The position numbers and the translations under genes are program-made. Below the pieces are notes generated by a model that saw only the letters and a list, made by a program, of their open reading frames with translations, was not told the origin of the DNA and ran no database searches. 13,161 nucleotides of DNA from Parabacteroides sp. Its GTDB lineage: Bacteria; Bacteroidota; Bacteroidia; Bacteroidales; Tannerellaceae. The stretch covers positions 1 to 13,161 of the forward strand of contig JAHHQS010000112.1 of assembly GCA_020026285.1 (NCBI GenBank), in the 5' to 3' direction. Positions 1 through 7,340 of the stretch are shown piece by piece (position 1 is the first letter of the stretch; each line of letters starts with the position of its first letter).

Positions 1-158
1 TGTGCTTGAACAATATCTCGCAAAAATGGGCTTTTTAAGGGACGACTAAATAGAACAGAAAAAATGTTGAATTGTTCTCTATCCCTTTCTTTTCTGGTAT
101 ACTCTTCATCAATTAGATGTAATTCTTTCAGGAAAAGGAGTATATATTTATTATCCAT
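1..158 (-). CDS. Hypothetical protein, N-terminal fragment running off the window
   Basis: An ATG at 156-158 opens a minus-strand frame with no stop to the window edge, giving 52 complete codons. The protein begins MDNKYILLFLKELHLIDEEY, followed by a charged stretch (TRKERDREQ) and then FNIFSVLF. It looks like soluble helical protein with no signal peptide or membrane segment. I do not recognise the family. The NIFxVL pattern faintly recalls the start of some PD-(D/E)XK_4-type nuclease-like proteins, but this is too short to rely on. It lies 105 nt downstream of the methyltransferase stop, on the same strand, beyond a putative terminator. It may therefore be a separate unit or an accessory gene of the defence island. 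The C-terminal part is outside the window. Confidence 0.55.
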   Translation of the reverse strand, partial: MDNKYILLFLKELHLIDEEYTRKERDREQFNIFSVLFSRPLKSPFLRDIVQA

Positions 159-215
159 AGTTTTACATTAAACGTTGAGTAAGCAAAACACTTTTGTATA
201 TCATTAGAAGAAAAT

Positions 216-250
216 GAAATGTAGCTTTGCGCATGACAAAACTACATTTC
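216..250 (-). terminator. Putative intrinsic terminator after the methyltransferase gene
   Basis: A perfect 9-bp stem (216-224 with 242-250, GAAATGTAG/CTACATTTC) continues after one mismatch with four more pairs (226-229 with 237-240) around a 7-nt loop. On the minus strand it starts 13 nt after the TAA stop of the methyltransferase and is followed by a T-rich run, ATTTTCTTCT. Position and shape fit an operon-ending terminator. The stem is AT-rich and the T tract is interrupted, so termination may be partial. Confidence 0.6.
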
Positions 251-263
251 TTACAATATACGA

Positions 264-3200
264 TTATTTGCCAAATTCAAATTTATTCCATGCCTCTAAC
301 ACTAATCGTTTTGTACGGTATTCTCCATACTTTCGTATCTCATTGTCTTTAAGCACTCGGAAAGTTTCGTTAATACATCCTTCGCCACATACATCTTCAG
401 GATCCAATATATATCTTAGATCTTCAGTGGATAATCCATAAAGATATGCAAAGATTGCGTCTAACTCAGCCTGTGCAACTGCTCGACGCTCTTCATTATA
501 AATGAATGGCTGCATGTTGCTGAACACAGGCATTGGAAATTCATTATCGTCGAAGTAAAGGCCATTACATTCTTCCAAACGATCAAGGATTCCTGTACGG
601 ATATCATCCGTCATTTCATCATCATGCCATATTTCATCGATCCAACCATCAAGGTCATGATTGAAATAACATAACTCCACAACACGCTCAATAATCTCTA
701 CTTCTGCCCATGAAGGAATTTGTTCAGGCGTAAGCACAGGGAACTGCTTAACAAAGTTTATACTTGCATGACTTCCACCTATTTTTTGTCTTGTAACATA
801 ATCAAAAGGTATTGAACTCATTACTCCTAACAAAATCGCTCCGGGCATAGCTCCACGCTCCTCAAAAAGGAGCGTGGAGCTATGCCCAACGCCGACGGCG
901 TTGGGAATAGGGGCACAAATGAAAGTTCGTTCATTTGTAGCATTGGTTATATCTCTAAAACCAATCAACCATTTATGTTTCCATTCCCAAAGTACACTGC
1001 CCTCTTTATCAACTTTAATAAGTCTATTCTGTACTACAGAAAGTGGTATCCAATACCATGGAATTACATGGCTTGAAGGATCTTTTATATTTTCTTCTGA
1101 AGGAGAAATGATTGAGTTAGGTCTATCGCCTTCTAGTGGCCAACATCCATAATGATGATTGTAATGCCAAATCATTTTCCCCTCATACAACGGTACGTAA
1201 GTAACATTATCCAATACAAAATTTCCATTTGCATATATGCCACCCTCATTGGATAATTGAGCATAAGTCTTAAAAAGATGTGAATCATTAGACATATGAA
1301 TCATACTACCAAAATGTACCTTCCACGGATTTTCTTGCGTTGAGTCACTATATAAAATCGTAGAATTACGATAAATCTTTGCTGTCAATTCTGCATCCTT
1401 ACTTGTCCTAAATACAGGACACGTCTTTGTATTTGGATTTAATCGAACGAAGTCACTTGATTGCATAGTATATATACGTCGTAGATCAAGTAGATTGTCT
1501 AAACGAGTCAGATAAAAGCCTCCGCTTACAGTTCGAGGGCGTTCTTGAGCTTTTCCTGCTGTCAATAAACAAAACTTAAACATTCTATGAATGTCAAATA
1601 AAGCTTCTCTATTCTCAAAATCATAAAGCGAAATTAAACGGTTTTCATCAATTAACGTTGAGAAGAAATCCTTATTACTATCATTAACAGCGATACCTGT
1701 AGGTAAAACTAAGCCCCATGCTTCTTTGGAGAATGTTAGACAAAGTTCAGCAAACATAGGATACAAGTCTATATCTCCTTTTGCAGTTAATGGGAATCTT
1801 TCAGAAAAACGAACAAAACGACTCATAGCTTCAGCATTAGCCAATGCTTCTTTATAAGCAGCAAACAATTTAGGATCAGTAGAATGTAGATTAGCAATAG
1901 CACGCTTCCTCTGTGCTGCATTGCCAGCATTCACAATATCAGCACGTCCTTGACTCTCAAACCATTTTTTATCTTCTACTTTAATTTTATCCCAAGGTGG
2001 ATTTCCGCACATTACGTCAAATCCCCCACCATCAGCAAACACTTCAGGAAATTCAACACACCAATGGAAAAAGGAATGTTCGGTTGCTATTTGCTCTACT
2101 TCCTTTTTGAAAAGAGTTGTCAACGGTTCAAAATCTTTTTCTTCCTGATCAAGATGTTTGATTTCCTCCAACGCATGATAAACTGTTCGTGTAAATGGTA
2201 CAGGAGGAAATTTTGTGAAACCTTGCTCATCCACAATTAAATGTAAATCATCTTTACTATATTCTTTATAGAAAGAATAGGTATAGATATCACAAGCACG
2301 ACGCAGGCATTCCACACGTGGAGAGACCATCAGGTCCTCCCACCGACGTTTCTTTGTTACCTCCTCGAGCAAAGTGTTTTCTGGCATGGCTGCAATCTCT
2401 CTTACTTTTGATGCCAGGCCTATCTGTTCACTATCAATGTTGGAAATCTTAAAGTCATTAGAAAATAATGTCATCTGAACACTACTGGCTGCACCATCTT
2501 TCAACAAATTAATATCATCCAGTGCTTCCTTATTTAACTCCCTAACCTTTTTCAAGACTTCTTTATTATCATCTTTCGCTTTGAAAGCTTCTTTTGGAAC
2601 ACCATCTAAAAGTGAATCTAAATTAGCTACGCCTACAACAGAGTTACCACAACGAACATGATGATCCAAGAAAGATAATGGTTTACCTGCACAATAACCT
2701 TCAATCCACAATACTACTTTACAGAGTTCTACGGCATCGGGGTTATAGTCAACAGCATATACACACTTCTGAATGACCTCACGTAAGGCTTGGCGGTATT
2801 CCAAAGACACAGGATTGTCCTCTCCTGTTCGCAGAGTACAGACATACCAAGCGATTGTTCTTGCCATTGCTAAAACAATATGACCAGAACCAGATGCAGC
2901 ATCACAGACTTTCATTGAAAGCAAAGATTTTACCTGTTCTTCTGCAGTCTTGTATTGAGCAATACGCTCCTTAATAACAGGTTCCAATGTGGTACGTATC
3001 AAACTTTGTACCAAGTCTGGACGAGTATAGTATGAACTTGTGCTTTGACGGTCTAAACCACCCACGAAACCAAATTTCCAATCGCCATCCGCAACTGCAG
3101 ATTGAATGAAAGGTCGCATTTCAAGAATGCCTTCATAAACAGAACCGAATTCCTCAACATCCAAAGAAGAATAATTGATCTTCACACGCTGACCTCTTTC

Positions 3201-4448
3201 ATCGGTGAACTCATTCAAAGCAGAAAATGCTTTCAATAAATCGTCATTACAGATTTTACAACGCTTTAAGAAATGCAATGTTTCATCATTAAATAAGACA
3301 CCACCCAATGGTTTGATATTCAACTGCTCTCCAAACTCTCCGTTCTCGAAGAGCTTGAAAGTTTCCATCAGTCCTTCCCATAAATCACAGTATTCATGTC
3401 TGTGAAGATAGCTTAACTCTGAAAGTCCACGTAAACGACTGGCTGCATAATACTGTTTGTATATATCTTGAGATTTGCAGAGCGGTTTATAGTCTTTATT
3501 TTTGGGGTCATCAGGTATTTGATAAACCAAATTACGATCTTCAATGATGAATAGGAAAAGCAGTCGATATATGAAGTGGATCAATTCTTTATTGAGGACA
3601 TCAGCATCGATGTCACCATCAGTAATAGCTTTTCTAAGTTCATCATTTCCTTGTCCATTAGTTCGCAGTGCTGAATTTCCAAGGATATCCATGGTTCTCT
3701 GAACGGCAGTTGACAACCCATTACGAATACGATTTCCACTTTCAATACTCATGTTGAACCACTGCTCCAAAAAACAGGGAACATCACCAGAAGAATGAAA
3801 ACGTGAAGCGTGAATCAAACGGAACATTAAACAAAATTCCGTGTACTTATCTTCTTCCAACATACGCTGTAAGTCAAACTCTATATAGGTCAGCTTAACC
3901 AGCTGACCAGAGTTACGAATCAAACGTATGACATGACCGTTGCTAATAATGCCATAAACATTTTCGGTAGAATTCAAATATTCGAGCATAGTAGCATGTG
4001 CAGAACGTTTCTTTTGAGAACCCTTCACTCTCACGTCCAAAGAACACTTATCAAGTGTGCCGTTTGTTTCTTCTGAAACCTTATCACCTATCACGATTAA
4101 TGGAAGGTTATTGACATTCAGACACAAATAATTTATGTCAAAAGTCTTTCCGGCAGCTTCTACATATGAACTTTGTTTATCTATATCATAATCAAGACTG
4201 ACAAACAAACGTTCCATTAAGTCACGTGCCTTTCGTGTTCCATAAGGATCTCGTGCAGAACTACGTTCTTTGTAAAAGTTCCAATCATTACGTAATGAAC
4301 TCCAGACATAATCAATGGCCGAAGAAGTGCTTATATCTAGCCCAAAATCTTGTTGGCGATTACCAACCATATTTTCGTCCTGTTCAATATTTCGAAGGAT
4401 ATCATCTGAAAGAAGATGTCCATAAACATGTATACTTGTATAGTCCAT
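264..4448 (-). CDS. Eco57I-type N6-adenine DNA methyltransferase, DrmMI-like
   Basis: This 1394-aa protein is a class I (N6-adenine) DNA methyltransferase, expected to methylate host DNA using AdoMet. The AdoMet motif I is DAASGSG at 516-522, a second AdoMet-site segment YAVDYNP is at 564-570, and the catalytic motif IV NPPW is at 816-819. About 500 residues precede the methylase core. They include a segment (roughly 104-215) with LEYLN, a GxxSNG-like turn and an EFDL stretch, as seen in large Eco57I/type IIG-like and DISARM-associated methylases. I see no intact PD-(D/E)XK site there: IVIGDK at 118-123 lacks the D/E-x-K spacing. The C-terminal part (about 1160-1240, with GFRDITNAT and DYVTRQKIGG) is probably the target-recognition region. 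The gene is the last of the three-gene operon, and its ATG lies 6 nt after the SNF2 gene stop. A 63-bp GC-rich double hairpin is embedded at residues 1182-1202. A stand-alone type IIG or BREX PglX-like enzyme is the main alternative; the DrmD-like neighbour favours DrmMI. Confidence 0.9.
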   Translation of the reverse strand: MDYTSIHVYGHLLSDDILRNIEQDENMVGNRQQDFGLDISTSSAIDYVWSSLRNDWNFYKERSSARDPYGTRKARDLMERLFVSLDYDIDKQSSYVEAAGKTFDINYLCLNVNNLPLIVIGDKVSEETNGTLDKCSLDVRVKGSQKKRSAHATMLEYLNSTENVYGIISNGHVIRLIRNSGQLVKLTYIEFDLQRMLEEDKYTEFCLMFRLIHASRFHSSGDVPCFLEQWFNMSIESGNRIRNGLSTAVQRTMDILGNSALRTNGQGNDELRKAITDGDIDADVLNKELIHFIYRLLFLFIIEDRNLVYQIPDDPKNKDYKPLCKSQDIYKQYYAASRLRGLSELSYLHRHEYCDLWEGLMETFKLFENGEFGEQLNIKPLGGVLFNDETLHFLKRCKICNDDLLKAFSALNEFTDERGQRVKINYSSLDVEEFGSVYEGILEMRPFIQSAVADGDWKFGFVGGLDRQSTSSYYTRPDLVQSLIRTTLEPVIKERIAQYKTAEEQVKSLLSMKVCDAASGSGHIVLAMARTIAWYVCTLRTGEDNPVSLEYRQALREVIQKCVYAVDYNPDAVELCKVVLWIEGYCAGKPLSFLDHHVRCGNSVVGVANLDSLLDGVPKEAFKAKDDNKEVLKKVRELNKEALDDINLLKDGAASSVQMTLFSNDFKISNIDSEQIGLASKVREIAAMPENTLLEEVTKKRRWEDLMVSPRVECLRRACDIYTYSFYKEYSKDDLHLIVDEQGFTKFPPVPFTRTVYHALEEIKHLDQEEKDFEPLTTLFKKEVEQIATEHSFFHWCVEFPEVFADGGGFDVMCGNPPWDKIKVEDKKWFESQGRADIVNAGNAAQRKRAIANLHSTDPKLFAAYKEALANAEAMSRFVRFSERFPLTAKGDIDLYPMFAELCLTFSKEAWGLVLPTGIAVNDSNKDFFSTLIDENRLISLYDFENREALFDIHRMFKFCLLTAGKAQERPRTVSGGFYLTRLDNLLDLRRIYTMQSSDFVRLNPNTKTCPVFRTSKDAELTAKIYRNSTILYSDSTQENPWKVHFGSMIHMSNDSHLFKTYAQLSNEGGIYANGNFVLDNVTYVPLYEGKMIWHYNHHYGCWPLEGDRPNSIISPSEENIKDPSSHVIPWYWIPLSVVQNRLIKVDKEGSVLWEWKHKWLIGFRDITNATNERTFICAPIPNAVGVGHSSTLLFEERGAMPGAILLGVMSSIPFDYVTRQKIGGSHASINFVKQFPVLTPEQIPSWAEVEIIERVVELCYFNHDLDGWIDEIWHDDEMTDDIRTGILDRLEECNGLYFDDNEFPMPVFSNMQPFIYNEERRAVAQAELDAIFAYLYGLSTEDLRYILDPEDVCGEGCINETFRVLKDNEIRKYGEYRTKRLVLEAWNKFEFGK
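843..887. repeat. Perfect 20-bp inverted repeat with 5-nt loop inside the methyltransferase gene
   Basis: The left arm is 843-862 (starting GGGCATAGCTCC), the loop is CAAAA at 863-867, and the right arm 868-887 is the exact reverse complement of the left. There are no mismatches, so both the DNA and the mRNA can form a very stable hairpin. It lies in reading frame and encodes residues from G1188 to P1202. It is far more GC-rich than its surroundings and shares its last three bases with the next palindrome. No ORF boundary occurs here, so it is not an ordinary terminator. Confidence 0.95.
885..905. repeat. 21-bp palindrome adjoining the long inverted repeat
   Basis: Arms CCCAACGCCG (885-894) and CGGCGTTGGG (896-905) are perfect complements around a single central base at 895. 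It overlaps the larger inverted repeat by three bases (885-887), so the two form a tandem pair of cruciforms covering 843-905. On the minus strand it encodes PNAVGVG (residues 1182-1188) of the methyltransferase. Confidence 0.9.
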
Positions 4449-4454
4449 ATTCCC

Positions 4455-7334
4455 TTATCTTTTTGGAATAAATAAATATGCTGCAATAACATCCATCGGA
4501 AGTACAGGTTCCACAACCTGGTATTCAGTAGATTTTATATACGTGCGGTATTGTGTAAAAGCGTCAACCAAGTGCGCAGCTCGTTCGAGAGCAATGTCAT
4601 CAGTATGCAGACGTAGACTTTCTTCATCATTGATCCACTTCACTGCATTGGTAAACAAACGTTTCTGAGAAGTCAAATCAATACTTCCACTTGCTTCAGA
4701 TTTCAAGAAAAGTTCACCAGCTTCATCCTGTGTAAGAAAATCATGATTCTCAATTTTTCCACGATAGCCGATGAATATCATTTCTTCACCTACCAATTCA
4801 TGGTCAAACTGTTTTTTATCTCGAATGACACTACGTACACGCATTAATAGAATGGTTGTCGTAGTCAAAACTGACGGTGTCTCCATAACCAATGCTCGAC
4901 AAGCTGCCAATTCACCCCCATTCACGGAATCATTAACGACAGCTCGGCTAATATCTTCGACAAAAATATGATTACGACCTATATACATGTAATGTTTAGG
5001 GGTCGGTGAAGCAAAGGAAATGTGCACCATCCTATTCTTGTCCTGGTTAGCTTCAAAGTAATGGCGCAAATTGGCTGGAAGTTCCAACAAAGAAAAACTG
5101 TAGCACAAATCTTTGTCCTTCTTGACATTAACATTTGCCTGCTTTAATTGCTCGACAACAAAATCGCAAGTATCTTGTACGCCACCAATTACCCTTCGAG
5201 CTTCTTCCAGAGACGCAGTCATGCGTGTCGGATCCATTTGTTTGTTATTATGCGCAAAATAAGTATGAGAGATTCTCTCATTCTCTTCCATGCGTTTTAA
5301 CTGGATATCCCTTTCTTTCTGCTGTTCCTTCATCCATTCAGAATCGTCGTCAAACAACGACAACTGCATATAATCCGCTTGCGTAGGTGCCTTTGCGTCA
5401 AATATTCGTTGCATGATGGTTTCCATCAATGTAGAATCGTTATCCGCTATAGGAAGGTAAACACCCAATTTCTTTCGGATTTCTTCTTGTTTCTTATACA
5501 GAACATTCAGAACAATGTCATCTACTGGATTATTCTTTGAATGCAAAGTAGAGACCAATACACTTGGTGCTGTCTGACCAAATCGGTCGATACGCCCATT
5601 ACGCTGTTCCATGCGGTTAGGATTCCAAGGCAAATCATAATGAATAACCGCTTCAAAACCTTGTTGCAAGTTAACGCCTTCAGAAAGACAGTCTGTACAA
5701 ACTAACACGTGTTGCTGTTCACGAGAAAGTTCGTCAATCTTAATCTTACGTTCTTCATCGGATAAGCGACTGGTCACAGTACCTACAACCATCTTCTTAT
5801 AGATTTTTTGGTTAGCCAAATGCTCACGAATATATTTACCTACATATTCTGCAGTCTGTATATATTGACAAAAGACGATTGGGTTCATTCCACTATTTAA
5901 AGCGAAGCGGACAATATCCAAGGCTTGTTTTACTTTTTCGTCTCCATCAGAAGATTTAATATCTTCTAATTGTTGTATAAACTCGCGAAATTGACGCTTA
6001 TCTGAGGCATTAGATTTTTCCAAAGCTTCAGGTACAATATCATCAGCATTGAGTAGGTCTTTCAAATGGTCGTTGAATACATATACTTTTTGTGACTCGT
6101 CATCAACATTACATTCTGAAAGATCGGTATCAACCTTATCTATCTTATTTTGAAGCATACTTATGCCTGATTCCGGGCTGGACATCACTCCTCGCATAAG
6201 CGCTAGCAAGTCCCAATAAATATATCGTTGTTTGCGCTTATCTTCCGAACTGACCTTTTGAATGCCGCTTTTAATATACTGAATGAGCTGCTCTAACAGA
6301 TTGCGATATGCCGGTGCATATTTATATTCTTCATTATCAATATAAACTCTCTCCGGGAATACAACTTCATTACCTAAATAATGCTTAATGTCTGCTCGAC
6401 GACGCTGTACGAAATAATGAGACAGTTCTTCACGTTCTTTGGCACTCTGTAGTTCAAACTTTTCGAATCTTGAATTTAAGAGTCCAATTAAGGATTGGAA
6501 CTCCTCTGTTTGGCCACTGTGTGGAGTCGCAGTAAGTAATACCAACTGTTGATTTTCCTTTTCGGACAAGTCTCTCAACAAACTATAACGTTGCTGCTGG
6601 TTGCGATTGGCACCTGCAGGCTTTGCACAAGTATGGGCTTCATCCACGATAACAAACTCTGGGCAATGGTCCAGGAATATACCACGACGATTGTCTTGCT
6701 TCACAAAGTCTATGGAAATCACGAGGAAGGGAATGTCACGAAATACATTCTGGTCAGGACGTAACTGTTTTTCCAATCGGCTGATTGTTGACGAACGAAC
6801 GATTTCTGCATTCAAACCAAACTTGTCTTTTATTTCATTTTGCCATTGTTCACATAGGTGTGGTAAGCAGACCACGGCAAATCTCTTGATTTCACCACGA
6901 TCCAGTAACTCTTTGGCTATCAACAAGGATTCCAACGTCTTACCAATACCTACGTCATCTGATATTAGAAGACGGATCTTTTCTTGCTTTAATGCCAATA
7001 TTAGAGGTACCATCTGGTAAGGTCGTGGCTCAAATGAGAGTCGACCTAAGCATTGAAATGGTCCTGCAATATCGCGAAAAGAGAGGCGACAAGCATTGTA
7101 TAATACCTTAGCTGCAGATTTATAACTATGTACACCCACGTCTGTAGCCGTAGGACGTTGAAAGTCATAAGACTGAATTTTCAAATTATCGCCATATAAA
7201 GGCAAATATAGACCTACCTTTTCGGCATCTGTTCCTCCAAGGGGCTTAATAACTAGCAAGTCGTTGTTTTGGGACTGCTGTACTACCCAAGGCCGACCTC
7301 TAAATTCAACTAATGTTCCTGTTTTAAAATCCAT
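4455..7334 (-). CDS. SNF2-family helicase/translocase, DrmD-like
   Basis: This 959-aa superfamily 2 ATPase of the SNF2 group is expected to translocate on or remodel double-stranded DNA. The N-terminus (TGTLVEFRGRPWVV at 5-18, then IKPLGGTD at 29-36) is of the kind found on DISARM DrmD proteins. The helicase motifs appear in order: PYQ (105-107), Walker A DDVGIGKT (126-133), Walker B DEAH (231-234), TATPHSG (268-274), motif V TDCLSEGVNLQ (547-557) and motif VI QRNGRIDRFGQ (577-587). All key residues are intact. The C-terminal 350 residues have no catalytic motif I recognise. The ATG lies 6 nt after the stop of the upstream helicase-nuclease gene, and its own stop is 6 nt before the methyltransferase start, so the three are surely co-transcribed. 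DrmD identity is inferred from the N-terminus and context; a generic SNF2/RapA-like helicase of another defence system is the alternative. Confidence 0.9.
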   Translation of the reverse strand: MDFKTGTLVEFRGRPWVVQQSQNNDLLVIKPLGGTDAEKVGLYLPLYGDNLKIQSYDFQRPTATDVGVHSYKSAAKVLYNACRLSFRDIAGPFQCLGRLSFEPRPYQMVPLILALKQEKIRLLISDDVGIGKTLESLLIAKELLDRGEIKRFAVVCLPHLCEQWQNEIKDKFGLNAEIVRSSTISRLEKQLRPDQNVFRDIPFLVISIDFVKQDNRRGIFLDHCPEFVIVDEAHTCAKPAGANRNQQQRYSLLRDLSEKENQQLVLLTATPHSGQTEEFQSLIGLLNSRFEKFELQSAKEREELSHYFVQRRRADIKHYLGNEVVFPERVYIDNEEYKYAPAYRNLLEQLIQYIKSGIQKVSSEDKRKQRYIYWDLLALMRGVMSSPESGISMLQNKIDKVDTDLSECNVDDESQKVYVFNDHLKDLLNADDIVPEALEKSNASDKRQFREFIQQLEDIKSSDGDEKVKQALDIVRFALNSGMNPIVFCQYIQTAEYVGKYIREHLANQKIYKKMVVGTVTSRLSDEERKIKIDELSREQQHVLVCTDCLSEGVNLQQGFEAVIHYDLPWNPNRMEQRNGRIDRFGQTAPSVLVSTLHSKNNPVDDIVLNVLYKKQEEIRKKLGVYLPIADNDSTLMETIMQRIFDAKAPTQADYMQLSLFDDDSEWMKEQQKERDIQLKRMEENERISHTYFAHNNKQMDPTRMTASLEEARRVIGGVQDTCDFVVEQLKQANVNVKKDKDLCYSFSLLELPANLRHYFEANQDKNRMVHISFASPTPKHYMYIGRNHIFVEDISRAVVNDSVNGGELAACRALVMETPSVLTTTTILLMRVRSVIRDKKQFDHELVGEEMIFIGYRGKIENHDFLTQDEAGELFLKSEASGSIDLTSQKRLFTNAVKWINDEESLRLHTDDIALERAAHLVDAFTQYRTYIKSTEYQVVEPVLPMDVIAAYLFIPKR

Positions 7335-7340
7335 TTGTTA

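Noticed and set aside
843..905. Shufflon-like invertible specificity switch in the methyltransferase
   Set aside because: The arms are only 5 nt apart, no second copy or silent specificity cassette was seen in the window, and no recombinase gene is present. Only the small loop inversion remains possible.
874..1152. Plus-strand 92-codon open frame starting inside the hairpin
   Set aside because: It is antisense to the methyltransferase recognition region. Its start in the palindrome is a by-product of the repeat, and the protein shows no recognisable features.
6601..7020. Plus-strand 139-codon open frame
   Set aside because: It lies opposite the conserved SNF2 helicase motifs, has no plausible domain or promoter, and is best explained as an antisense shadow.
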